In this document: one piece after another, positions 1-6,492 of the stretch
Layout: every line of letters starts with the position of its first letter
Numbering within the stretch: the first letter of the stretch is position 1
Assembly: GCA_030629475.1 (NCBI GenBank)
Contig: DAOVOU010000063.1
Span: 1 to 8,650 of the forward strand
Direction of reading: 5' to 3'
DNA length: 8,650 bases
Origin: Desulfobacterales bacterium
GTDB lineage: Bacteria; Desulfobacterota; Desulfobacteria; Desulfobacterales; C00003060
Made by a program: the position numbers and the translations under genes
Notes under the pieces: model-generated
What the model was told of the DNA's origin: nothing
Database searches by the model: none
Seen by the model: the letters and a program-made list of their open reading frames with translations, nothing else

Positions 1-1200
1 AAAGGAGTCTGCCCAGTATATGGAGTCCGTATAATAGCGGGGGAGGTCCTCTTCCTCCAACCCGAGAATACCCGCCATTTTAGCAACTCCCTCCCAATCG
101 CCCTTTTCGTAACATACAGCAAGTCTCAAATAATGATTTAACTCTCCCCTTCCATATATAAGGGCATTCTTGATACCTTCTGACAGGGGGACTTTTCCCA
201 TCAGGTTCTCCATTGAGTCATCCATGATGGCATCAATGAGTGAAAATAGCCCGAGGGTAAAGAGTGCCGACGGCTTGACCATCAAGCCACCCCTATCTCC
301 CATCAATTCACAGAATTTGGCCCTGATAATGGAAGCCCGAACCAACTCATCAGGCTTGTCAGAGACCAATTTTGTCATCGCCGTAAGAGAGAGGAAGCGC
401 CTTAGTTCGCGCTCTCCAAGAAGAACAATGGCCTGTTTGATGGAGGATATATTCTCCATCCTGCTGAAATAGGCCGAATTGATGTACCGCAACAGCTTGT
501 AAGAAATACCCACATCACGTGATACGAATTTTTCTAACTCATCAAATTGAAAGTCCTCCCTGTTGATTTCGGCCATTATTTGCATAAGGGTAATCCTAAA
601 AGTCGGGATATCCCTCCCTTTCAAGATCTGGGGTCTACTGAAAAAATACCCCTGAAAATAGACGAAACCCATTTCCAGGGCCTTTTGAAACTCTTCATGA
701 GTTTCCACCTTCTCGGCCAGGAGATCGACGTCATTGTGAGACAATTTCTTGACCAGTTCAGATATTTCCTCCGGTGGTGTCAATCTAAAATCGATCTTTA
801 CGATTTTCGCCAGGGAGACGAGCGGCATATACTCAGGCCTGAAAAAGAAATCATCAAGCGCAAGGCAGTAACCCTTATCTGCCATCTCTTGGCATGCATT
901 GATCACATCCTCTTCAGGTTCTACATCCTCTAGAATTTCAACGACAGTTTTTTCTCTGGGGAACATCAGGGGAATCCTGTTCACCAAAAGGTCCCGGGTG
1001 AAATTGATAAAGGCCCTTCTTCCGCCTGTGATCTTTTCCGTCCCGATCAGGAAAAAGCTACTGGAAAGGACTCTGGATGTGGCTGTGTCCCCATCTACGT
1101 CAGGAAATAGGTTGAACATACCATCTCTGAAAAGGAGCTCATATCCAAATATCTTTTTACTCTTATTGAATATAGGTTGCCTGGCGACGTAGGTCTCCAT
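1..1200 (-). CDS. EAL-HDOD (YuxH/CdgJ-type) signalling protein, 3' end beyond window
   Basis: The reading frame is open for 400 codons from ATG 1200-1198 to the left edge without a stop, so the gene is partial. Family members are roughly 400 residues, so little should be missing. Residues about 1-190 form an EAL domain (cyclic-di-GMP phosphodiesterase fold), opening METYVARQPIFN then FGYELLFR. Metal and catalytic positions look kept: E21 (ELL in place of EAL), N66, E88, D116-D117, K135, E163 (LAEKVET) and Q183 (YFQGY). The loop after the DD pair reads DDFFFRPEY instead of the canonical DFGxG pattern, so activity is doubtful. Residues about 195-390 match an HDOD domain (GISYKLLRYINSAYF at 231-245, then SIKQAIVLLG), without an obvious HD metal pair. 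The start is supported by AGGAGA five bases upstream. The likely role is a cytoplasmic regulator of c-di-GMP or motility. It is transcribed divergently from the hydrolase operon, with no evident functional link. Confidence 0.9.
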   Translation of the reverse strand, partial: METYVARQPIFNKSKKIFGYELLFRDGMFNLFPDVDGDTATSRVLSSSFFLIGTEKITGGRRAFINFTRDLLVNRIPLMFPREKTVVEILEDVEPEEDVINACQEMADKGYCLALDDFFFRPEYMPLVSLAKIVKIDFRLTPPEEISELVKKLSHNDVDLLAEKVETHEEFQKALEMGFVYFQGYFFSRPQILKGRDIPTFRITLMQIMAEINREDFQFDELEKFVSRDVGISYKLLRYINSAYFSRMENISSIKQAIVLLGERELRRFLSLTAMTKLVSDKPDELVRASIIRAKFCELMGDRGGLMVKPSALFTLGLFSLIDAIMDDSMENLMGKVPLSEGIKNALIYGRGELNHYLRLAVCYEKGDWEGVAKMAGILGLEEEDLPRYYTDSIYWADSF

Positions 1201-1506
1201 TCTATCTCCTGAAAAACATCCCTAAGAACTTAGGGGCTTCGCCCCAATTGGAGAATTGGAGCAAAAGATCCACAATTTCAATCCGTTATAGAAATTCCGG
1301 GACGTCACACTGATAACAGTTTTGATGGTTATGTTGCAAGGCAAGCAAAAATCATACCCTGGGACGGTTTATTACGGAGAATATACGAAATAGCAATCTT
1401 GAAAGGGCTGGGCTGGGGGAGCGAAAATTCGCGTGTCAGCATTGTGGTGCTGAAGACACAGTTTACACTAGCCGGTTTTTGAGGTAAAAGAGCCAGGTGG
1501 ATTTGG
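1201..1506. other. Divergent intergenic region, no convincing gene
   Basis: This 306-base gap separates the start codons of two divergent genes, so promoters for both should lie here. It holds a cluster of overlapping inverted repeats at 1220-1259. It also holds a short near-palindrome GCGAA-AA-TTCGC at 1421-1432 and an inverted repeat TCAGCA/TGCTGA with a 6-base loop at 1436-1453. For the plus strand, TTTACA (1462-1467) and TAAAAG (1485-1490) are 17 bases apart, but they would place the transcript start about ten bases before the hydrolase start codon and on its ribosome binding site. I therefore do not call them a promoter. A 22-codon ATG frame at 1325-1393 lacks a ribosome binding site. 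Confidence 0.6.
1220..1259. repeat. Three consecutive overlapping inverted repeats
   Basis: Three perfect short inverted repeats sit end to end and share bases. They are CCCTAAG/CTTAGGG (1220-1226 and 1229-1235), GGGGC/GCCCC around TTC (1233-1237 and 1241-1245), and CCAATT/AATTGG around GGAG (1244-1249 and 1254-1259). Because neighbouring arms overlap, the full middle hairpin competes with both flanking ones. The block lies 20-60 bases before the start codon of the EAL-HDOD gene, so it would probably fall in that gene's leader RNA. No U-run follows on either strand, so a simple intrinsic terminator is not supported. It could be a leader structure, an operator or a small dispersed repeat. Confidence 0.6.
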
Positions 1507-2433
1507 GTGAAGCGTTTTTTGAGGGCGCTCGTGCACAGAAAAAAGACTGGCTGGCGCATAGTATGCACCCTGTTGCTGCTGTGCCTTGGCATTAAGGTTT
1601 TCGCGATGCTGTTCGAGGGAAGATTTATCTATTTCCCGGAAAAGTATCCTGGAGGGATATGGGAGGTTCAAGGGGCCAGGGCGGGGAAGGGACATATTGT
1701 CCCGGCAATCGAAGACTCCAGCTTCGTCAGCCAGGATGGGGTGAACCTGCACGGCTGGTACTGTACACCGGGCCGGGTGAGTGATGACTCATTCTCATCA
1801 CATCAAGCTGAGATGGTTCTCCTCTTTTTTCACGGCAACGCGGGCAACATCACCCACCGGTACGACATGATCCAGAGGCTTATGGCTCTGCCGGTCAATG
1901 TCTTCATCATCGATTACCGGGGATACGGGAAAAGCCAGGGTAGTCCCTCTGAAAAGGGCCTGTATCTCGACGCCCAAGCGGCCTGGCACTACCTTGTCTT
2001 CCAACGCCGGATACCCGCCAGGCGCATCATCCTGTTCGGGGAATCCCTGGGCGGGGCTGTGGCCATCGATCTCGCGACCTGCGTCAGGCCACAAGGGCTC
2101 ATCGTGCAGTCCAGTTTCACGTCCATCCCGGATATGGTCAAGACCATTTTCCTGTTTTTCCCTCGCTTTCTCGTGCGCACCAAAATGGATTCCGTACGTA
2201 AGATCCCCAACGTTAGCTGCCCAAAGCTGTTCATCCACAGTCAACAAGACGATGTAGTCCCGTACAGGTTTGGCCGCCGCCTCTTCGAGGCCGCAAGCGA
2301 GCCGAAGCAATTTTATGAAGTTCCGGGTGCTTCGCACAACGAGACCTTTCTGGTCGGAGGCGAGGCATACCTGGAGGTGCTGCGACGCTTTGTCCGGTCC
2401 TGCGAGCAGGCCCATGCACGCCACCCCGACTGA
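1507..2433 (+). CDS. Membrane-anchored alpha/beta hydrolase (BEM46/ABHD13-like)
   Basis: This is a serine hydrolase of 308 residues. The N-terminus is basic (R3, R6, R11, K12, K13, R17) and is followed by one hydrophobic segment at about residues 18-36, predicting an N-in anchor with the catalytic domain on the periplasmic side. The fold markers occur in order: HGNAGN at 109-114 (oxyanion region), DYRGYGKSQGSPSE at 136-149, nucleophile elbow GESLGG with Ser180, the acid in QQDDVVP (probably Asp248), and His277 in PGASHNET. The catalytic triad is therefore intact. Start choice: GTG 1507 has AGGTGG at 1495-1500, six bases upstream. The next in-frame Met (residue 34) would remove most of the anchor. 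The likely activity is esterase, thioesterase or amidase; the substrate cannot be read from sequence. The TatT gene begins 16 bases after the stop, suggesting cotranscription with the TRAP transporter and possibly release of its substrate. Confidence 0.88.
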   Translation: MKRFLRALVHRKKTGWRIVCTLLLLCLGIKVFAMLFEGRFIYFPEKYPGGIWEVQGARAGKGHIVPAIEDSSFVSQDGVNLHGWYCTPGRVSDDSFSSHQAEMVLLFFHGNAGNITHRYDMIQRLMALPVNVFIIDYRGYGKSQGSPSEKGLYLDAQAAWHYLVFQRRIPARRIILFGESLGGAVAIDLATCVRPQGLIVQSSFTSIPDMVKTIFLFFPRFLVRTKMDSVRKIPNVSCPKLFIHSQQDDVVPYRFGRRLFEAASEPKQFYEVPGASHNETFLVGGEAYLEVLRRFVRSCEQAHARHPD

Positions 2434-2449
2434 GCATAGTGAGGGGCTC

Positions 2450-3427
2450 ATGATGAATTCAATGACTTTGCCAGATATCAGGAATCGCCTCTTACTAACA
2501 AGCTACAGTATTGTATTCGCTTTTGTATTGCTGCTGGGAAGCGGATGTGGAGCGCTACGCCGAGCTGAAATTCGCAGTGTTGCCGGAATTTTTTCGGGTC
2601 CGTCCGGATCAAATGTGTTCGTGCAGGACGATGATCCTGAATTGATTCGTGACGCCTTACCATTCGTCCTCAAGACTTACGAAGCACTGCTGGCTTCCGA
2701 CCCGAAGAATCGCGATCTCTGCCTGACCACGGGTGATGCATTTGTAAAGTATGCCAGTGCATTTGTCCACGCAGATGCAAAGAGGTTAGAAAAAGTCGAT
2801 TTCCAACGCGCACAGTCTCTTCGACGCCGCGCGAAAAAGCTATATTTACGCGGACGAAATTATGCCCTGGCCGGGCTGACGCTTGATTATCCTGACTTTG
2901 AAAAAAAACTGCGCGAAGATCCTCAACAGGTCCTGCATGCTTTATCAGACAAAGATGTGCCGTTGCTCTTCTGGGCTGCCGCGGGTTGGGCAGGGGCGAT
3001 TTCCACGGATGTGAACAACATGTCTCTTGTAGCCGAACTCCCCGTGGTAGAGGCCATGATGTGCCGATCCCTGGAACTCGACGAAGATTTCGAGGGAGGG
3101 GCCATTCATGAGTTTTTTATAACCTATGAGGGAAGCCGCTCGGAAGCAATAGGGGGAAGCGCAGAACGTGCCAGGGACCATTTCGCTCGCGTTGTACAGC
3201 TCACCCGGGGCGAGAAGGCTTCGCCTTACGTATCGCTTGCGTCATCTGTCGCAGTCCGCAAACAAGATTATCAAATGTTTAAAGATCTCTTGCAGAAAGC
3301 TCTTGCTATTGATCCGGACGCTGTGCCCAAATGGCGCCTTGCCAACATATTGGCGCAGGAAAAGGCACAGTGGTTACTGGATCTCAGCGCAGACCTTTTT
3401 TTGGATTACGAGGAGGCTGAACCGTGA
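2450..3427 (+). CDS. TRAP transporter TatT component (T-component) lipoprotein
   Basis: The product has 325 residues and resembles the TatT family, whose known member in Treponema pallidum is a TPR-like helical lipoprotein working with a TRAP solute-binding protein. Residues about 11-32 form a lipoprotein signal (IVFAFVLLLGSGC) with Cys33 as the probable lipidated residue. The -3 position is Gly rather than the usual Leu, with Leu one place earlier. The mature part is mostly helical, with TPR-like stretches such as YEALLASDPKNRDLCLTTGD (77-96), FARVVQLTRGEKASPY (245-260) and LLQKALAIDPDAVPKWRLAN (280-299). Start choice: ATG 2450 or 2453 follows GAGGGG at 2441-2446. The frame stays open further upstream to 2270, but that part overlaps the hydrolase and would bury the signal peptide. 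The stop overlaps the next start by four bases (GTGA), so translation is probably coupled. The assignment also rests on the adjacent TRAP genes. Confidence 0.85.
   Translation: MMNSMTLPDIRNRLLLTSYSIVFAFVLLLGSGCGALRRAEIRSVAGIFSGPSGSNVFVQDDDPELIRDALPFVLKTYEALLASDPKNRDLCLTTGDAFVKYASAFVHADAKRLEKVDFQRAQSLRRRAKKLYLRGRNYALAGLTLDYPDFEKKLREDPQQVLHALSDKDVPLLFWAAAGWAGAISTDVNNMSLVAELPVVEAMMCRSLELDEDFEGGAIHEFFITYEGSRSEAIGGSAERARDHFARVVQLTRGEKASPYVSLASSVAVRKQDYQMFKDLLQKALAIDPDAVPKWRLANILAQEKAQWLLDLSADLFLDYEEAEP
3410..3416 (+). promoter_or_regulatory. Ribosome binding site of the binding-protein gene, inside tatT
   Basis: GAGGAGG lies seven bases before the GTG start at 3424, within the last codons of the TatT gene. 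It supports the GTG start and the four-base GTGA overlap. Confidence 0.75.
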
Positions 3428-4425
3428 AAACAGTGATCCTTTGGGTATGTATTAATGTAGTTGCGCTGGGAGTTACTCCGGCGTTTTCACAAGTCATCAA
3501 GCTTGGCACGGTCGCGCCTGAAGGCTCGCCCTGGCATCAAGCAATGTTAGAAGTAGCCCAAAAGTGGAAAGAGCTGAGTGGTGGCAAGGTCACGGTGAGA
3601 ATCTATGCAGGGGGTGTGGCCGGGGATGAAAAGGACATGTTACGTAAGATCCGCATTGGGCAATTGCACGCCACGGCCCTTACGAGCTCAACGCTTATCG
3701 ATATTGTTCCCGACATCGAGGCCATCTCATTGCCCATGTTGGTCCGGACCGATGGGGAACTTGATTACGTCATAGAAAAGCTGGGTCCCGAATTCGAAGC
3801 CCGCCTGGCCAAGAAGGGATTTAAGGTCCTTAACTGGAGCACCACAGGTTGGGTCCACTTTTTTACAAAGGAACCGGTCATAACGCCCGACGACATGAAG
3901 AAGCAGAAACTCTTCTTCTGGGGCTCGGATACAACCTATGTGGAACTGATGAAGACCTGGGGGTTCAATCCTGTCCCCCTGGCGATCACGGACCTGCTAC
4001 CATCACTTCAAACTGGCCTGGTGGACTCGTTTCCCGCACCGCCAGCCGCGGCCTTGTCCTTCCAGTGGTTTGCATTGGCACCCCATATGACTGATCTTCG
4101 CTGGCAGCCGCTTCCCGGAACAACGGTCGTCTCAATGAAGCGATGGAACAGTATCCCACCGGATCTGCGGCCGTTACTTGAAGATGTCGCCCGCGAGGTA
4201 GGGACACGGTTGCAGAAACGAATTCGCGAATTGGAACAGGAGGCAATTGTGGCCATGAAGAAGCACGGGCTTACTGTTCACGCAGTTCCCCCGGAGGTCG
4301 AAAAAGAATGGAGTACTCTTGTTCGGGAAAAAGGATATCCGGTCTTTGTGGGGCCGCGCTTTTCTAAAGAGATGTTTGATACCGTTCGCAGGTTATTGGA
4401 TGAATACCGATCCAGGGGCCTTTAG
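3424..4425 (+). CDS. TRAP transporter solute-binding protein, DctP family (TatT-associated type)
   Basis: The product has 333 residues. A signal peptide spans about residues 1-22 (cleavage near AFS-QV), and the mature start IKLGTVAPEGSPWHQA is typical of DctP proteins. Other family marks are VRIYAGGVAGDEKDMLRKIRIGQ (58-80), KGFKVLNWSTTGWVHFFTKEP (131-151), LLPSLQTGLVDSFPAPP (191-207) and GTTVVSMKRWNSIPPDLRPLL (232-252). It is a periplasmic receptor that hands its ligand to the membrane permease encoded next. In most DctP/SiaP proteins an arginine in a KGLKIR-like strand binds the ligand carboxylate; here that region reads KLFFWGSD (residues 162-169) with no arginine. A non-carboxylate or hydrophobic ligand is therefore possible, which fits the TatT association. 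Start choice: GTG 3424 has a strong GAGGAGG seven bases upstream and gives a complete signal peptide. The 3' end overlaps the permease gene by 26 bases. Confidence 0.92.
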   Translation: MKTVILWVCINVVALGVTPAFSQVIKLGTVAPEGSPWHQAMLEVAQKWKELSGGKVTVRIYAGGVAGDEKDMLRKIRIGQLHATALTSSTLIDIVPDIEAISLPMLVRTDGELDYVIEKLGPEFEARLAKKGFKVLNWSTTGWVHFFTKEPVITPDDMKKQKLFFWGSDTTYVELMKTWGFNPVPLAITDLLPSLQTGLVDSFPAPPAAALSFQWFALAPHMTDLRWQPLPGTTVVSMKRWNSIPPDLRPLLEDVAREVGTRLQKRIRELEQEAIVAMKKHGLTVHAVPPEVEKEWSTLVREKGYPVFVGPRFSKEMFDTVRRLLDEYRSRGL

Positions 4426-6310
4426 ACCACGACGCCTGGCCTGGTGGGCAGGCCGGACCGAGGACGCCATACTGGCCATAGCGCTGTTGCTCATGGCGTT
4501 GATCCCGGTTGTCGAATTGGTTGGGCGTACCTGGTTCAGTACCGGTATCCCGGGTGCAACAGAATATCTCCAGCATCTCACACTGTGGATCGGGTTTCTC
4601 GGCGCTATGCTCGCCACACGGGAAAAGAAACACCTTAGGATCGCCGTGGCTATGAGCTGGCTTCCGCCGGGTGTCAGCCGTGTCGTTGATTGTCTGGGGG
4701 GCTTCATATCGGCTGCTGTTTGTACTGGCTTGTTTGGCGCCAGCCTGCAATTAGTCGTAGCCGAAGCCCCTGGATTGCCTCCCTGGACGGCTAAGATAAT
4801 ACCTGACTTTGTCGAGCGCTGGCTCGATCCCTTTGGTCTCTTTGAAAGCGGTAGCTTGACAACTGTTGGAGGGTGGATTCCAATCTGGGTCGCCGAAGCC
4901 GTTATGCCCTTTGGCTTCGCGGTCATGGCCATTCGTTTCATTCTCCACGCATCAAAACGCGGTTCGGTTAGAGCCATGGTTGGACTCAGTCTTCCTGCAA
5001 TGATTCTGCTGCCGATCCTTTTTTCCGACTCCGCTTCACAACTTGTTCTGCCAGGGCTCATATTGCTGATCGTGGCGGCACTCCTTGGAACGCCCCTCTT
5101 CATCTTGCTGGGTGGCGCGGCTCTTTTGCTTTTCTGGGGTGATGGTGTAACGGTCGCCGCGATACCTGCCGAGACGTATCGTATAGTGGCATCACCGATC
5201 TTTCCGACTATACCGCTATTGACGCTGGCCGGCTTCATTCTTTCTGAAGGGCATACCAGCGAACGCCTCGTTCGCGTCTTTAGGGCCCTGTTTGGATGGA
5301 TTCCGGGTGGATTGGCTGTAGCCGCAACGCTACTGTGTGCCTTCTTTACAACATTCACGGGGGCATCCGGCGTGACCATTCTTGCCCTGGGCGGGCTCCT
5401 CTTACCTGTGCTCTTGAAAAGCGGTTTCAGAGAGAATTTTTCCGTAGGACTGCTCACCTCAACAGGTAGTCTGGGTCTGCTGCTGCCCCCGAGCCTGGTT
5501 GTTATCCTGTATGGCGTTATCGCACGTGTACCGATTATTGACATGTTCAAAGCCGGACTTGTGCCAGGGATTTTGCTGATTGCTCCTATTTGTCTTGTTT
5601 GCATATGGCAAGGGTTTAAGACCGGTGCCGGCCGGGCCCCATTTCGACTTCGGGAAGCCGCTGCCGCGATTTGGATCGCAAAATGGGAAGTCATCATGCC
5701 GATCCTTGTGTTGGTGCTTATCTTCGGCGGATTCTGTACCCTGGTAGAAGCCTCTGCCGTCCTGGTGGTCTATGCGTTGATAGTGGAGGCTTTCATTTAT
5801 CGCGATCTGGGCCTACAAGTACTCGTAACCATGCTCGTCAAATGTGCTGCCCTGGTAGGAGGCGTCCTCATTATTCTCGGCGTGGCTATGGGATTAACAA
5901 GCTATCTTGTTGACGCGCAGGTTCCGATGCATGCCGCCACCTGGGCGGCAAAGCACGTTCATACCAGGTGGTTATTCCTTTTGACATTAAATGGAGGGCT
6001 GATCATTGTCGGATGCTTGATGGATATCTATTCCGCCCTGGTCGTAGTAGTACCCCTGATATTACCTGTGGCCGAGTCATTCGGAGTCCATCCCGCCCAT
6101 CTCGGCATTATTTTTCTGGCCAATCTGCAATTGGGCTACCTAACACCGCCCGTGGGCATGAATCTGTTCTTCGCTTCCTTTCGTTTCGAGAGACCGCTTA
6201 CCGGTGTTTCCCGCGATGCCTTACCCTTCCTCTTGATCATGGCCGTAGTCGTGCTGCTTATTACATACGTTCCCTGGCTGACCGTAGGTGTGCTGGAATT
6301 ATTAAAGTAA
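4400..6310 (+). CDS. Fused TRAP transporter permease, DctQ-DctM
   Basis: The product has 636 residues and is an inner-membrane protein joining the small and large TRAP permease subunits. Residues about 20-185 are DctQ-like, with hydrophobic segments near 22-42, 56-72, 95-121 and 160-183. Residues about 190-636 are DctM-like, with many further membrane segments. DctM marks are SPIFPTIPLLTLAGFILSEG (265-284), FTGASGVTILALGGLLLP (319-336), GLLLPPSLVVILYGVI (359-374), GLVPGIL (386-392) and NLQLGYLTPPVGMNLFFAS (575-593). By family knowledge it should drive ion-coupled (usually sodium) import of the ligand delivered by the binding protein. Start choice: ATG 4400 has a weak AGG seven bases upstream and fits the DctQ N-terminus. 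The frame runs back to 4319, but that part lies wholly inside the binding-protein gene. Overlap with that gene suggests translational coupling. No terminator was seen after the stop. Confidence 0.93.
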   Translation: MNTDPGAFRPRRLAWWAGRTEDAILAIALLLMALIPVVELVGRTWFSTGIPGATEYLQHLTLWIGFLGAMLATREKKHLRIAVAMSWLPPGVSRVVDCLGGFISAAVCTGLFGASLQLVVAEAPGLPPWTAKIIPDFVERWLDPFGLFESGSLTTVGGWIPIWVAEAVMPFGFAVMAIRFILHASKRGSVRAMVGLSLPAMILLPILFSDSASQLVLPGLILLIVAALLGTPLFILLGGAALLLFWGDGVTVAAIPAETYRIVASPIFPTIPLLTLAGFILSEGHTSERLVRVFRALFGWIPGGLAVAATLLCAFFTTFTGASGVTILALGGLLLPVLLKSGFRENFSVGLLTSTGSLGLLLPPSLVVILYGVIARVPIIDMFKAGLVPGILLIAPICLVCIWQGFKTGAGRAPFRLREAAAAIWIAKWEVIMPILVLVLIFGGFCTLVEASAVLVVYALIVEAFIYRDLGLQVLVTMLVKCAALVGGVLIILGVAMGLTSYLVDAQVPMHAATWAAKHVHTRWLFLLTLNGGLIIVGCLMDIYSALVVVVPLILPVAESFGVHPAHLGIIFLANLQLGYLTPPVGMNLFFASFRFERPLTGVSRDALPFLLIMAVVVLLITYVPWLTVGVLELLK

Positions 6311-6485
6311 CTGGGTCGCCTTTACTCACTATCGGGCCGTAGCCGATGGTCTGGCGGCAAGCAAACGGTTCGACCTGGTATGCTTTGGCCATTCGCACGA
6401 GGCATCCCTTGAGAAGGTGGGAAAGACCGATTTACTCCGATACCGACTACCCATCAAGTATGAAGAGGATACAGTTATTTCATGA
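6306..6485 (+). pseudogene. Remnant of a calcineurin-like metallophosphoesterase (YfcE/MJ0936-like)
   Basis: A stop-bounded frame of 59 codons, without a credible start, reads from WVAFTHYRAVADGLAAS through FDLVCFGHSHEASLEKVGKT. This resembles the C-terminal part of small metallophosphoesterases, where a metal-binding His in a short HG/HY motif precedes a YDxVxxGHTH motif and then an I/V-G-K-T-LLVNPG stretch. His8, His29 and His31 of the fragment would be the metal ligands. After GKT the sequence departs from the family (TDLLRYRLPIKYEED) and no VNPG motif follows, so the end also looks scrambled. The N-terminal half, with the DTHG and GNxD motifs, is absent upstream because the permease gene ends at 6310. 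I infer a truncated, non-functional internal fragment left by deletion or rearrangement. The family call rests on motif recognition only. Confidence 0.6.
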
Positions 6486-6492
6486 CAATTTC

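Noticed and set aside
547..933. Plus-strand 128-codon frame in the EAL-HDOD region
   Set aside because: It is antisense to the EAL domain, whose conserved motifs are all on the minus strand.
1325..1393. 22-residue ATG frame in the divergent intergenic region
   Set aside because: There is no ribosome binding site and no recognisable feature.
1462..1490. TTTACA and TAAAAG, 17 bases apart, as a promoter for the hydrolase operon
   Set aside because: The -10 match is only 4 of 6, and the implied transcript start would fall on the ribosome binding site.
2270..2449. N-terminal extension of the TatT frame back to an ATG at 2270
   Set aside because: It overlaps the end of the hydrolase gene, lacks a ribosome binding site and would bury the lipoprotein signal that starts at 2450.
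3215..3227. AAGGC-TTC-GCCTT hairpin inside tatT, similar to the TTC-loop hairpins at 1233-1245 and 8531-8545
   Set aside because: It is short and lies in coding sequence; three such matches in this window could arise by chance, so no shared element is claimed.
4319..4399. Upstream extension of the permease frame to a TTG at 4319
   Set aside because: It lies entirely inside the binding-protein gene in another frame; ATG 4400 gives a natural DctQ start.
4393..5697. Long 434-codon minus-strand frame inside the permease gene
   Set aside because: It is antisense to a clear DctQM gene and has low-complexity, Pro/Ser/Arg-rich content typical of a shadow frame.
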